Position numbers and translations under genes: made by a program. Source: Candidatus Woesearchaeota archaeon (GTDB lineage Archaea > Nanobdellota > Nanobdellia > Woesearchaeales > DSVV01). Taken from it: a stretch of DNA of 64,000 bases. The stretch covers positions 150,994 through 214,993 of the forward strand of contig JABJHR010000019.1 of assembly GCA_018661705.1 (NCBI GenBank), in the 5' to 3' direction. Under the pieces are notes generated by a model. That model was not told the DNA's origin. It saw only the letters and a list, made by a program, of their open reading frames with translations, and searched no databases. This document shows positions 53,464 to 61,769 of the stretch, piece after piece (the stretch's first letter is position 1; each line of letters opens with the position of its first letter).

Positions 53464-53805
53464 CTAGAATTCTAATCTGTCTCCTATCTCTATTTTTTTA
53501 TCATTAATCGTTCCTGAATATAACTCTAAAACATACTTTGCTTTTTCCTTAGAATTAAACCAGCTAAAGGGCCTAAATCTTTCTTTAATTTCTACTACTT
53601 TTTTATCAGAATCAAGCAACAGAACATCAATTGGATAAAAAACAAACCACATATGCAATCCTATTTTTTTTTCATTATCAAATACAAAAATTAAATTCTT
53701 AGAATTTTTCTTAGAAAACATTAATCCTTTTAGTTTTGAATACCAAGATTTACAAATATTATGGTCTTTAACAATTTGTGTATTTTTTGTTGTATTGTAG
53801 ATCAT
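53464..53805 (-). CDS. DUF192 family protein
   Basis: 113 residues. SWYSKLKGLMFSKK, GLHMWFVFYPIDVLLLD and VLELYSGTINDKKIEIGD are the DUF192 pattern, a small beta-barrel of unknown role. Bacterial members are usually secreted; this one has no signal peptide. Its start overlaps the stop of the Cys-rich gene by one base (TAATG), indicating translational coupling. Confidence 0.9.
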   Translation of the reverse strand: MIYNTTKNTQIVKDHNICKSWYSKLKGLMFSKKNSKNLIFVFDNEKKIGLHMWFVFYPIDVLLLDSDKKVVEIKERFRPFSWFNSKEKAKYVLELYSGTINDKKIEIGDRLEF

Positions 53806-53990
53806 TATTCTTTTAGAAGTAATTTCTCATAATCCCAGTCATCTTGGTTTTCTACCATTTGGCTACACTCTTTTTTGCCATGCCAATGTGACCAGCATTC
53901 TTCTTTAAATTGATCCCATTTAAGACACTTCATGCAACACAAATTACATGCTTCTGATTTATTTGTTTTTACCTCTTCTTTCTTAGTCAT
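53805..53990 (-). CDS. Small Cys/His-rich protein, probable metal binder
   Basis: 61 residues from the ATG at 53990, 6 bases after GGTG; a GTG three codons earlier lies within that site. Six cysteines and two histidines occur in 33 residues (CNLCCMKC, then C, HWH, C). The pattern suggests an Fe-S or zinc knuckle but matches no family that I know. Coupled to DUF192. Confidence 0.72.
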   Translation of the reverse strand: MTKKEEVKTNKSEACNLCCMKCLKWDQFKEECWSHWHGKKECSQMVENQDDWDYEKLLLKE

Positions 53991-54071
53991 GTTATTCACC
54001 TTTTTTTTTAATAACTAAAAAATCACTTAATCATATAAAAAAAATAAAATAAATTAAAATAGTTTTTGAGT

Positions 54072-54506
54072 TTATTCAACTTTAACTACTTTAATTTTAA
54101 ATGTAAGATTTTTCCCAGCTAATGGATGGTTTAAATCAATCTTGAAAGTTTTTTCTCCAAGTTCAATGATTCTTGCACCATATTGCTTTCCATCAGGACC
54201 TTTAAGTGCTAATACCATTCCAACTTTTGCTTCAACATTTTCTGGTAGTTTGTCTATTGGAACTTCTTGAATTAGTTGAGGATTTTGGTCACCATAAGCA
54301 TCTTTTGGTTCGAGCTTAAATTCTTTTTCCTCTCCAACTTTCATTCCTTTAACAGCATCGTTAAAACCTTTAACTACTTGTTTTTCATCAATAGTAAAGA
54401 CTAACGGTTCTCTACCTTCAGAAGTATCAAATTTTTCACCATCATCTAATGTTCCAGTATATTCAACTGAAACTTTGCTGCCTTCTTTAGCTACATTTTC
54501 ACTCAT
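54072..54506 (-). CDS. slyD: FKBP-type peptidyl-prolyl isomerase, SlyD-like
   Basis: 144 residues. VSVEYTGTLDDGEKFDTS at the N-terminus, VKGFNDAVKGMKVGEEK, and an inserted flap (residues about 65-125) ending DLNHPLAGKNLTFKI, as in archaeal short FKBPs with an IF chaperone domain. Catalyses proline cis-trans isomerisation and helps folding. No metal-binding His tail. Confidence 0.95.
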   Translation of the reverse strand: MSENVAKEGSKVSVEYTGTLDDGEKFDTSEGREPLVFTIDEKQVVKGFNDAVKGMKVGEEKEFKLEPKDAYGDQNPQLIQEVPIDKLPENVEAKVGMVLALKGPDGKQYGARIIELGEKTFKIDLNHPLAGKNLTFKIKVVKVE

Positions 54507-54531
54507 ATTATATCAACTCCATTGTTTTCTT

Positions 54532-54587
54532 GCCATATGGCGTCTTCCATGGAAAAATGCCCTATTATATATAAAGTTTTATATATT
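54532..54587. promoter_or_regulatory. Overlapping divergent promoters with two palindromes
   Basis: GCCATATGGC (54532-54541) and TTCCATGGAA (54545-54554) are perfect 10-bp palindromes three bases apart. Next to them, TATATATAAA (54566-54575) is the plus-strand TATA box for the HAD gene, and minus-strand TATATAAA (54578-54586) serves the FKBP gene. The palindromes sit at the predicted FKBP transcription start and just upstream of the HAD box, where a repressor could control both. Confidence 0.5.
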
Positions 54588-54608
54588 ATCAACGCAATCT
54601 TTTGGGAT

Positions 54609-55292
54609 ATGGTGAATACAACAAATGTTCTGATCAAAGCTGTAATCTTTGACATGGATGGCGTACTTATTGATACAAAAGAAGCTCATTTTCATGCATG
54701 GCAAAAGTACATGGAATCAAAAGGTTTTGATGATTATAAAAGAACAGTATATAATCAATCAATGGGCAGACAAACCAGAGAAATCTTAGTTGAATATGTA
54801 GAAAAATTTAGTTTGAAAATAGATGATATTGAAAAAGATACTTTGTTAAAAGAGAGTCTTCTTGATGTTTCTGAGATCTCATTATTTCTAGGAGTAAAAG
54901 AAACCTTGGATCTACTAAAACAAGAAGAATTTAAATTAGTTTTAGCAACATCCGCAATAGGTGTTGATCTTAAGGATAGAGTAAAACGTTATGGTTTTGA
55001 TGAGGATTTTGATGCTTTTATATGCAGCGACGAAGTGAAGTTTTCTAAGCCAGATCCAGAAATTTTTATAAAGGGGGCTGAAAAGGTAAATATTGCTCCA
55101 GAAAACTGTGTTGTTATTGAAGATGCAGTTCATGGAATTATTGCTGCAAAAAAAGCAGGTATGAAAGCAATCGCCCTAACAACAACTTTTCCTAAAGATA
55201 AATTTAAAAAAATGGAAGATGAGTTTAAACCAAACTTAATAATTAATAATATAGCTGAACTTCCTACTGCAATTAAGAATCTTAATGACTAA
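54609..55292 (+). CDS. HAD-superfamily phosphatase, beta-phosphoglucomutase-like
   Basis: 227 residues from the ATG at 54609, chosen because the longer frame begins inside the promoter. Motif I FDMDGVLIDT, motif II near LVLATSA, motif III with FSKPDPEIF, and motif IV VIEDAVHGIIAA. Cap of the four-helix type. Likely dephosphorylates a sugar phosphate or interconverts a phospho-sugar. Three bases before the methylthiotransferase gene, so one operon. Confidence 0.9.
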   Translation: MVNTTNVLIKAVIFDMDGVLIDTKEAHFHAWQKYMESKGFDDYKRTVYNQSMGRQTREILVEYVEKFSLKIDDIEKDTLLKESLLDVSEISLFLGVKETLDLLKQEEFKLVLATSAIGVDLKDRVKRYGFDEDFDAFICSDEVKFSKPDPEIFIKGAEKVNIAPENCVVIEDAVHGIIAAKKAGMKAIALTTTFPKDKFKKMEDEFKPNLIINNIAELPTAIKNLND

Positions 55293-55295
55293 AAA

Positions 55296-56651
55296 ATGAA
55301 ATCACACAAGAATAAAAAGATCTACATCATAACTTTTGGTTGTTCATTGAACTTCTCAGATAGTGAAGTAATGGCAGGTCTTTTAGAAAAGCAAGGTTTT
55401 AAGATAGTTAAAGCTTCTATTCCAGATGATGGAATCAAGAAAGCAGATCTTGTTATTGTAAATTCTTGTACTGTTAAAAATACAACAGAAATAAATTTTA
55501 ACCGCCTTTTAAGAAATTTAAACTCAAAAAATAAAAAAATAGTAATTGCTGGTTGCATTCCGCAAACAGATTCTGAAAAATTAGAAAAATATAGTCTAGT
55601 TGGGACAACACAACTAAACAAGATTGTGGGAGTTGTAGAAGAAACTATGGCTGGCCATATAGTTAAATTTTTGGAACGAAGTAAAACAAATCCAAGATTA
55701 AATTTACCAAAAATAAGAAAAAATTCTTTAGTGGAAATTATTCCTATTTCACAAGGTTGTTTAGGAAATTGTAGTTATTGCAAAACAAAGGCTGCAAGAT
55801 TTGATCTACTTAGTTATGATAACAAAGCAATTATTTGTCAGGCAAAAGCCGCAATTAAACAAGGAGTTAAAGAAATTTGGTTAACTTCTCAGGATAATGC
55901 AGTATATGGTTATGACTTAAGTAAGGGTAAAAATAACAAAAAGTTAACACTTATTGATTTATTAAAAGATTTAATTAAGATTCCTGGAAAATTTAAAATT
56001 AGGATTGGCATGGGTAACCCCGAACATTTTGCAGAGATTATTGATGAACTTTTACTTTTGTTCAACTCCAAGCCAGGTTCAAAATTATTTAAATTTCTTC
56101 ATATTCCTGTGCAGTCTGGTAATAATACTATTCTTAAAGCAATGAATCGTAAATATAAAGTAAGTGATTACAAAAAACTAATTAAGAAAATAAAACAAGA
56201 ACAACCAAATATGACTATCTCTACTGATATTATTGTTGGTTTTCCAGGAGAAACAAAAAAACAATTTATGGACTCAATTAAATTAATCAAAGAACTTAAA
56301 CCAAATGTATTGAATATTTCACGTTATAGTGCCAGACCAAAAACCCTTGCAGCATTAATGCCGCAAGTTTATGGTGGGAAAACAAAAGATAGATCTAGGT
56401 TATTAACCAATGAGTTTTATAAAATTGCTGAACAAAATAATAAGGCTTGGTTAGATTGGAAAGGGGAAATTATTATCGATGAAATTGGTAAGAAAGGAAC
56501 AAATACTCTGATCGGAAGAAACCTTTCTTACAAACCAGTTATTATCAAGAAAATTTTCAAAGGAAAAAAGATTAAATTAGGTTCTATAATCAAAGTAAAA
56601 ATAGTTAGTATAACAAAAAATTATCTTCTGGGGGAAGTCATTAAAATTTAA
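55296..56651 (+). CDS. tRNA t6A methylthiotransferase, MtaB/CDKAL1-like radical SAM protein
   Basis: 451 residues. The N-terminal UPF0004 domain has three Cys for an auxiliary cluster (FGCSLNFSDSE, VNSCTVKN, AGCIPQ); the radical SAM motif is CLGNCSYC; a TRAM domain ends the protein (IKLGSIIKVKIVSIT). It adds a methylthio group to t6A37 of tRNAs that read ANN codons, giving ms2t6A. Pcc1 (3003-3224) belongs to the complex that makes t6A. Read through from the HAD gene. Confidence 0.92.
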   Translation: MKSHKNKKIYIITFGCSLNFSDSEVMAGLLEKQGFKIVKASIPDDGIKKADLVIVNSCTVKNTTEINFNRLLRNLNSKNKKIVIAGCIPQTDSEKLEKYSLVGTTQLNKIVGVVEETMAGHIVKFLERSKTNPRLNLPKIRKNSLVEIIPISQGCLGNCSYCKTKAARFDLLSYDNKAIICQAKAAIKQGVKEIWLTSQDNAVYGYDLSKGKNNKKLTLIDLLKDLIKIPGKFKIRIGMGNPEHFAEIIDELLLLFNSKPGSKLFKFLHIPVQSGNNTILKAMNRKYKVSDYKKLIKKIKQEQPNMTISTDIIVGFPGETKKQFMDSIKLIKELKPNVLNISRYSARPKTLAALMPQVYGGKTKDRSRLLTNEFYKIAEQNNKAWLDWKGEIIIDEIGKKGTNTLIGRNLSYKPVIIKKIFKGKKIKLGSIIKVKIVSITKNYLLGEVIKI

Positions 56652-56665
56652 TCCCTAATTATTAA

Positions 56666-57676
56666 TTATCTTCTTAATCTTAATGTTTCATTTGTCATCT
56701 TAATGCTTTCTTCAGCATTTTCAAAGCCCATTGCTGCTCTTATTGCATCAATATTTTCTGGAACAATATCACTTTCTTGATGAACTGCTTGCATAAAGAA
56801 TAATTCTTTTCCATGCACACCTAACCCTTTTTCCCAAACACAAATATCCATCATATCTCCCCTAAAAGTTCCTAAATCTTTTGCATAATCCATGATTTGT
56901 GCTGTAGATACAATACCTGAACTACTTTTTACAATTCTTATTCTATTAGATGATCTTAATGCTTCAATTACATCTTCTTTTGTTGCACCTTTTTCTTTTA
57001 AATCAACACTTAAGTTGTGCATGTGCATTAATGTTGTAGGAACAACAACTGCTGTAGTAAATACTTCTATGTGTGGTAACACTGTTCGGACATCTGGTCC
57101 ATGGTGAGATGGTAGTTCAAGACAAGGGATGATAGCATTTATTGGTCCTCTTTTTATTTCTCCTGGATCAGTTCCTCTTCTGATTAAAGTTGCCCTAACT
57201 CTTTGTATCGGCCATTTTTTATCAATGGCATGTAATGTTCTTGCAAGGCCTGTGGTGTTACAACTTACAACTCGAATATTTTTTTGATTTAAGCATTCTC
57301 TATAGTTGCATTGTGCAACAAAACTTGCACCAATGTCTGCTTTTTCTCCGCCTTGGTAAATAGCTTTCAAATTTGGAAAGTTATTGTAATAGGTTTCTTG
57401 GTTATATTTTCCAATTTTTTTTGGCGTACAATCAACAACAACATCACAATTAGCAAGTAAATTTTTAATACTTCCTTTAACCATTATTCCATTTTCACTA
57501 AGTTCTGTTATATCACTAATTGCATAAATAGGAATTCCTTTTTCATTTGCAACCCCAATCTTATAATTGTAACTATGTGCAGTTATTCCTACTAATTCCA
57601 TGTCTGATTGCTTTAAAACAGCGTCTGCCACTCTTTTTCCTACAGTTCCATACCCTACAATTCCTACTCTGTACAT
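56666..57676 (-). CDS. gap: Glyceraldehyde-3-phosphate dehydrogenase, archaeal type II
   Basis: 336 residues from the ATG at 57676, six bases after GGTGAT; an in-frame GTG lies inside that site. N-terminal VGIVGYGTVGKRVADAV, catalytic Cys in VVSCNTTGLARTL (about 140), and IRRGTDPGEIKRGPINA are type II GAPDH marks. Converts glyceraldehyde 3-phosphate and 1,3-bisphosphoglycerate. Last gene of a four-gene operon that runs from FBPase, so it serves gluconeogenesis. Confidence 0.96.
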   Translation of the reverse strand: MYRVGIVGYGTVGKRVADAVLKQSDMELVGITAHSYNYKIGVANEKGIPIYAISDITELSENGIMVKGSIKNLLANCDVVVDCTPKKIGKYNQETYYNNFPNLKAIYQGGEKADIGASFVAQCNYRECLNQKNIRVVSCNTTGLARTLHAIDKKWPIQRVRATLIRRGTDPGEIKRGPINAIIPCLELPSHHGPDVRTVLPHIEVFTTAVVVPTTLMHMHNLSVDLKEKGATKEDVIEALRSSNRIRIVKSSSGIVSTAQIMDYAKDLGTFRGDMMDICVWEKGLGVHGKELFFMQAVHQESDIVPENIDAIRAAMGFENAEESIKMTNETLRLRR

Positions 57677-57707
57677 CTCTATCACCTTTAATTATTATCT
57701 CTCCTTA

Positions 57708-58355
57708 TCATATATCTTTAACTTTTTCCCAATCTTCTAGGAATTTTTTAATTCCTTTATCTGTTAATTCATGTTTAAACATTTCATTAATTATCTTTGG
57801 AGGTATTGTTGCAATGTGTGCTCCTAACATCCCTGATTCCTTAACATGATTAAGACTTCTTACACTAGCAACAATTACTTCTGTTTTGAAATTATAATTT
57901 TTATAGATTTCAACAATTTCTTTAATAACATCCATGCCTCTTTCTCCTATGTCATCTATTCTTCCAACAAACGGACTAACAAAACTAGCTCCTGCTTTTG
58001 CAGCTAAGATTGCTTGGTTAGCAGTGAACATTAATGTTACATTACATCTTATTCCTTCTGTTTCTAAGATCTTAACTGCTTTTATTCCTTCTGCAGTCAT
58101 TGGAATTTTGATAATGATATTTTTATGAATCTTACTTAATTCACGCCCTTCTTTAATCATACCCTCAGCATCTAGACTAACCGCCTCTGCACTAATTGGC
58201 CCGTCTACAATTTCTGTTATTTCTTTTACAACTTGCTCAAAGTTTCTTCCTTCTTTTGCAATAAGACTAGGATTAGTTGTTACTCCATCAACAATTCCAA
58301 TTTCATTTAATTTTTTAATTTCATTAACGTCTGCTGTATCTACAAATATTTTCAT
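57708..58355 (-). CDS. Transaldolase/fructose-6-phosphate aldolase, TalC type
   Basis: 215 residues. [16 protein letters not shown] and [10 protein letters not shown] at the N-terminus, Schiff-base lysine in [11 protein letters not shown] (about 85), [20 protein letters not shown] and [11 protein letters not shown]. This short class includes both transaldolases and fructose-6-phosphate aldolases, not separable here. Links C6 and C7 sugars or makes pentoses without the oxidative pathway. Third gene in the operon (18 bases after the aldolase). Confidence 0.93.
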   Translation of the reverse strand: MKIFVDTADVNEIKKLNEIGIVDGVTTNPSLIAKEGRNFEQVVKEITEIVDGPISAEAVSLDAEGMIKEGRELSKIHKNIIIKIPMTAEGIKAVKILETEGIRCNVTLMFTANQAILAAKAGASFVSPFVGRIDDIGERGMDVIKEIVEIYKNYNFKTEVIVASVRSLNHVKESGMLGAHIATIPPKIINEMFKHELTDKGIKKFLEDWEKVKDI

Positions 58356-58373
58356 TTTATCATCTCCTTAATT

Positions 58374-59534
58374 TTAGTTATTTATTGTTTTAATATAATC
58401 TCTTACAATTTGTGCGCTACCATTTGCTTTGAATGCATCAAAAAACTTTAATGCTTCTTCATAAGTTTTCTCTTCAATTTTTTTAACTACCTCGATATCG
58501 AGCGCATAAATTTTATCAAAAAATTGTTTTGTTGCAAACTTTCCAAACTTGCCCCAAATCTCATCATCTGATTTTGCTCCTTTTTCTTTTGCTTTTTCAC
58601 TGTATGTTTCAATTACCCATTTAAAGACCTCATTAAAAAATTCAGGTTTTTCTTCTTTTATAATGTCCCAAAATAAGTTTTGCCAAAAAGTTCCAACATT
58701 CCCTTTAATAATATCACCGTGTGGGAATTTTTCTTTAATTAAATGTAATGGTGTTCCTGTAATTCCGTGTTGTGCAATTCTAACCTCACTATTCATGTCT
58801 CTTAAAGCTTGTGCTACTTCTTTTGTTTGTTGAACATCAATATTTATTTGTTCAATCATTTTTCCATTTTCATCATAAATATTTCCGTGTGTTGAACCAT
58901 TAGCAATTGCTAGAATCTGTGGGAAAATCTCTGCATTATTTAGTGCTTTGATATAACCTTCTGCTTCTTCGGGTGTTGTAAGAATCATTCCCTCTGTATC
59001 TTTTCTGCCTATTTCTCCAACTTCTGCTTCAAAACCAAATTCAGAATTACCATGTTTTTCTTGATATTGTTGTTTAATGTGTTGTCCACATACAATTGTG
59101 CTTCTTATGTTATCTCCTAATTCTTCTTCTACACCATTTCCTTCAAAATTAAATAGGTGTGATGCATCAATTGCAAATGATGAGTAATCTGCATCAATGC
59201 AGGTTGTTAATAGTTTTTTAACTTCTACTAATTCTTCATCTGTGCCTTTTTTCACAGCAGTATGGTCTGCATGTAATGCCCAAACATCAAATTCTGTTTT
59301 AGATGCAGCTTTAGATGCATGTTCAGATAACTTTGCTGGTGTTAATCCAGTATAACCACCATTGGAATTACATTCTGATTTTGCTAATTCAATTACCAAT
59401 GCACTATCACTTTCTTTTGCAGCCCTAAATAAACCATTCATGATTCCAACACAGATTCTTGTGTTGCATGCCATAATAATGCATCCTTTATCTTTTAATG
59501 CTTTGTATAAATATGCGCCGTGCATTGGTTTCAT
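58374..59534 (-). CDS. fba: Class II fructose-bisphosphate aldolase
   Basis: 386 residues. ALHADHTAV provides the first zinc histidines, EAEVGEIG the second acid, and ANGSTHGN and AQHGITGTP the later zinc and phosphate motifs. Class II metal aldolases are bacterial/eukaryotic in the main; many archaea use class I or the bifunctional FBPA/ase instead. Operon second, 38 bases after FBPase, which supports a gluconeogenic role. Confidence 0.92.
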   Translation of the reverse strand: MKPMHGAYLYKALKDKGCIIMACNTRICVGIMNGLFRAAKESDSALVIELAKSECNSNGGYTGLTPAKLSEHASKAASKTEFDVWALHADHTAVKKGTDEELVEVKKLLTTCIDADYSSFAIDASHLFNFEGNGVEEELGDNIRSTIVCGQHIKQQYQEKHGNSEFGFEAEVGEIGRKDTEGMILTTPEEAEGYIKALNNAEIFPQILAIANGSTHGNIYDENGKMIEQINIDVQQTKEVAQALRDMNSEVRIAQHGITGTPLHLIKEKFPHGDIIKGNVGTFWQNLFWDIIKEEKPEFFNEVFKWVIETYSEKAKEKGAKSDDEIWGKFGKFATKQFFDKIYALDIEVVKKIEEKTYEEALKFFDAFKANGSAQIVRDYIKTINN

Positions 59535-59572
59535 CTTATCACCTTTTTTTATTTTATAATTAATTTTATTTT

Positions 59573-60601
59573 TTAATTTTCCTCAATCATAACTTCATAT
59601 ATTTCTTTTTTTGTTTCAACATTATTTAATTCTTCTTCTCTTAATTTTTCTTTGTTATTAATGCTTTCTTCTTTCTCATTTAAACATTTTTTTGCTAATT
59701 CAATTTCATATTGGCTTCCAAAGTAAACTGGGCATCTTTGGTGAAGTGAATTTGGGATGATGTCTAATATATCAGCTTTTCCATTAATTGCAAATCCACC
59801 TGCTTGTTCAATAATAAATGCCATTGGTTGTAATTCAAATAATAATCTTAATTTTCCATTTGGTGCATCAATTAATGCAGGATAAGTAAAGATCCCTCCT
59901 TTTTTCAAAAGAATTTGATTAAAGTCTGGAACTAACCCACCAGAATATCTTAATTTATATTTTTCTTTTTCTAATTCACCAATATATTGTGCATGTTCTT
60001 TTGTCCATTTTTCTTTTAATCCGCCTGGCGCATAAATTTTTCCTTGTTCTTTCATCTTAATATTTTCCTCTCCAAGTATAAACTCTCCTTCTGGATTAAG
60101 AACAAACTCATGAGTTCCTTGTCCAGTTGTTAATACAAGTGTAGTTAAAGGTCCATAAAGAATATACATTGCTGCCACCATACTAGTTCTTCCTAAAAAT
60201 TGTCCATAATGAATTCCTACAATTGTTCCAACAGCAAGATTTACATCTACTAAAGAACTGCCATCAAGTGGATCTACAGAAATAGAATAAACAGCTTCTT
60301 CTCCTTGTTCAGGTAAAATAACATTTATTGTTTCATCTTGTTCTTCACTTGCCATTTCTTTTACATAAGGGCAATGTTTCATTCTTTGTATAAATATTTC
60401 GTCTGCTGCTTTATCTAATTCTAGTTGTTCTTCTCCAGAAAAATTTGTTGTTCCTGCAAATTTTCTATTTGCTTCATGAATCTTTGAAGAAATATATTTT
60501 GAAGTGATTGCAATGTAAGAAATAAGTCTTCTAAGATTTAAATCAATGTTGCTTTTTGCTAAAAAAATTCTTAGGTCTGTTGTTATCATCCTCTGCATCA
60601 T
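59573..60601 (-). CDS. fbp: Fructose-1,6-bisphosphatase, class I
   Basis: 342 residues. ASEEQDE and ISVDPLDGSSLVDVNLAVG are the class I metal-binding motifs; later LRYSGGLVPDFNQILLKKGG and LLFELQPMAFIIEQAGG match the substrate and C-terminal motifs. Hydrolyses fructose 1,6-bisphosphate, the gluconeogenic step. A 35-residue charged C-terminal extension (KEESINNKEKLREEELNN) is extra. GGTG precedes the ATG by two bases plus a second ATG one codon on; either could be used. Confidence 0.95.
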   Translation of the reverse strand: MMQRMITTDLRIFLAKSNIDLNLRRLISYIAITSKYISSKIHEANRKFAGTTNFSGEEQLELDKAADEIFIQRMKHCPYVKEMASEEQDETINVILPEQGEEAVYSISVDPLDGSSLVDVNLAVGTIVGIHYGQFLGRTSMVAAMYILYGPLTTLVLTTGQGTHEFVLNPEGEFILGEENIKMKEQGKIYAPGGLKEKWTKEHAQYIGELEKEKYKLRYSGGLVPDFNQILLKKGGIFTYPALIDAPNGKLRLLFELQPMAFIIEQAGGFAINGKADILDIIPNSLHQRCPVYFGSQYEIELAKKCLNEKEESINNKEKLREEELNNVETKKEIYEVMIEEN

Positions 60602-60646
60602 TACACCTTAATCTTATTTACTTTTTTTTCTTAACCATACAAAAAA

Positions 60647-60769
60647 TTATCCTTTCAATAACCACCATAATAACAAAATAATCACAACTGTCCAAATAAG
60701 ATAATTCAATGCTTTGTAAACAGGTATTGGTTTGATTTCTTTTGGTAATCCGCACCTATTATATTGCAT
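60647..60769 (-). CDS. 40-residue single-helix membrane peptide
   Basis: Encoded between the FBPase and nucleotidyltransferase genes, opposite in direction to the latter. It reads MQYNRCGLPKEIKPIPVYKA, then a hydrophobic helix of about 18 residues ending in LLLWWLLKG. A GTGAT motif precedes the ATG by five bases. Too short to judge by homology; the clean helix and ribosome binding site make it plausible. If transcribed, it would sit ahead of FBPase in the operon. Otherwise 60602-60877 holds only promoter sequence. Confidence 0.5.
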   Translation of the reverse strand: MQYNRCGLPKEIKPIPVYKALNYLIWTVVIILLLWWLLKG

Positions 60770-60845
60770 TGTTATCACGCTTAAATATGTCTATTTCTTA
60801 TATAAATTTTATGTATTATCATACTTCATCATACTTTACATAAAC

Positions 60846-60853
60846 TTTATATA
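60846..60853 (+). promoter_or_regulatory. TATA box of the RHH-nucleotidyltransferase gene
   Basis: TTTATATA 25-32 bases before the ATG at 60878, so the message is leaderless. If the RHH domain binds DNA, its site may lie here; no obvious palindrome was seen. Confidence 0.55.
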
Positions 60854-60877
60854 CTATCTACGGTTTAGCAAGTTAAC

Positions 60878-61732
60878 ATGAAAGAACGAGTTACACTAAC
60901 ACTGGACACAAATTTATTAGCTAAAATTGATAAAAAAGTTGATGGATTTAAAATTAAGAACAGAAGTCATGCTATTGAATTAATGTGTAAAAAAGCGTTA
61001 GGGGAATCTGCTCCTAAATTAGGGTTAATTCTTGCTGGTGGAAAAGGCACAAGATTAAAACCAATAACAGATGAAATTCCTAAACCCTTATTACCTATTC
61101 TTGGTAAACCCGTAATTGAATATACTTTAGATTTATTTAAAAAATTTGGAATTACAAAAGTTTTGCTTTCAATTGGTTATATGGGTGATAAAATTAAGGA
61201 ACATTTTGGTGATGGAAAAAAATATGGCCTTGAAATAATTTATGTTGAAGAAGATACTCCTATGGGGACCGCTGGCCCACTAAAATTAGCAAAGCAACAT
61301 CTTACTGAAACATTTGTAATGTGTAATGCCGATGAATTAAAAGATATTGATTTAGATGAAATGTTTATGTTTCATAAAGAGAATAATGCAATTGGTACAA
61401 TTGCTTTAACAACTGTTGAAGATCCTAGTATGTATGGTGTTGCAAAACTTCAAGGGAACAGGATTCTTCAATTTATTGAAAAACCTAAAAAAGAAGATGC
61501 TCCATCTAATCTTATTAATTCAGGTCTTTATATTCTTGAGCCCGAGGTTCTAGATTATGTTCCCGAGGGAGATTGCCCTGCATCAATGGAACGGGATGTA
61601 TTCCCTAAATTAGCAGATGTTGCTAAACTTTATGGTTATCATTTTGCTGGGCAGTGGTTTGATACTGGAAATTTTGAAAGGTTTGAGACTGCAAGAAATC
61701 AGTGGAAAGGTTTCAGTTGGGAAAAAGATTAA
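60878..61732 (+). CDS. Sugar-1-phosphate nucleotidyltransferase fused to an N-terminal RHH domain
   Basis: 284 residues. Residues 1-42 (KERVTLTLDTNLLAKIDKKV, then a helix with NRSHAIELMCKKAL) form a ribbon-helix-helix unit of the CopG/Arc type. Residues 47-284 are an NTP-transferase: LILAGGKGTRLKPITDEIPKP (GGxGTRL at 54-60, PKP near 68-70), the sugar-binding NADE and later FIEKPKKE and NSGLYILEPE. It would make GDP-mannose, dTDP-glucose or UDP-glucose from a sugar 1-phosphate. It is followed by phosphomannomutase, which makes that substrate, so GDP-mannose or UDP-glucose is likely. The fusion suggests that the enzyme may bind DNA. Confidence 0.92.
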   Translation: MKERVTLTLDTNLLAKIDKKVDGFKIKNRSHAIELMCKKALGESAPKLGLILAGGKGTRLKPITDEIPKPLLPILGKPVIEYTLDLFKKFGITKVLLSIGYMGDKIKEHFGDGKKYGLEIIYVEEDTPMGTAGPLKLAKQHLTETFVMCNADELKDIDLDEMFMFHKENNAIGTIALTTVEDPSMYGVAKLQGNRILQFIEKPKKEDAPSNLINSGLYILEPEVLDYVPEGDCPASMERDVFPKLADVAKLYGYHFAGQWFDTGNFERFETARNQWKGFSWEKD

Positions 61733-61769
61733 TTTTTTTGTACATAAAAAAATGAAGTGAGGTGTTTTT

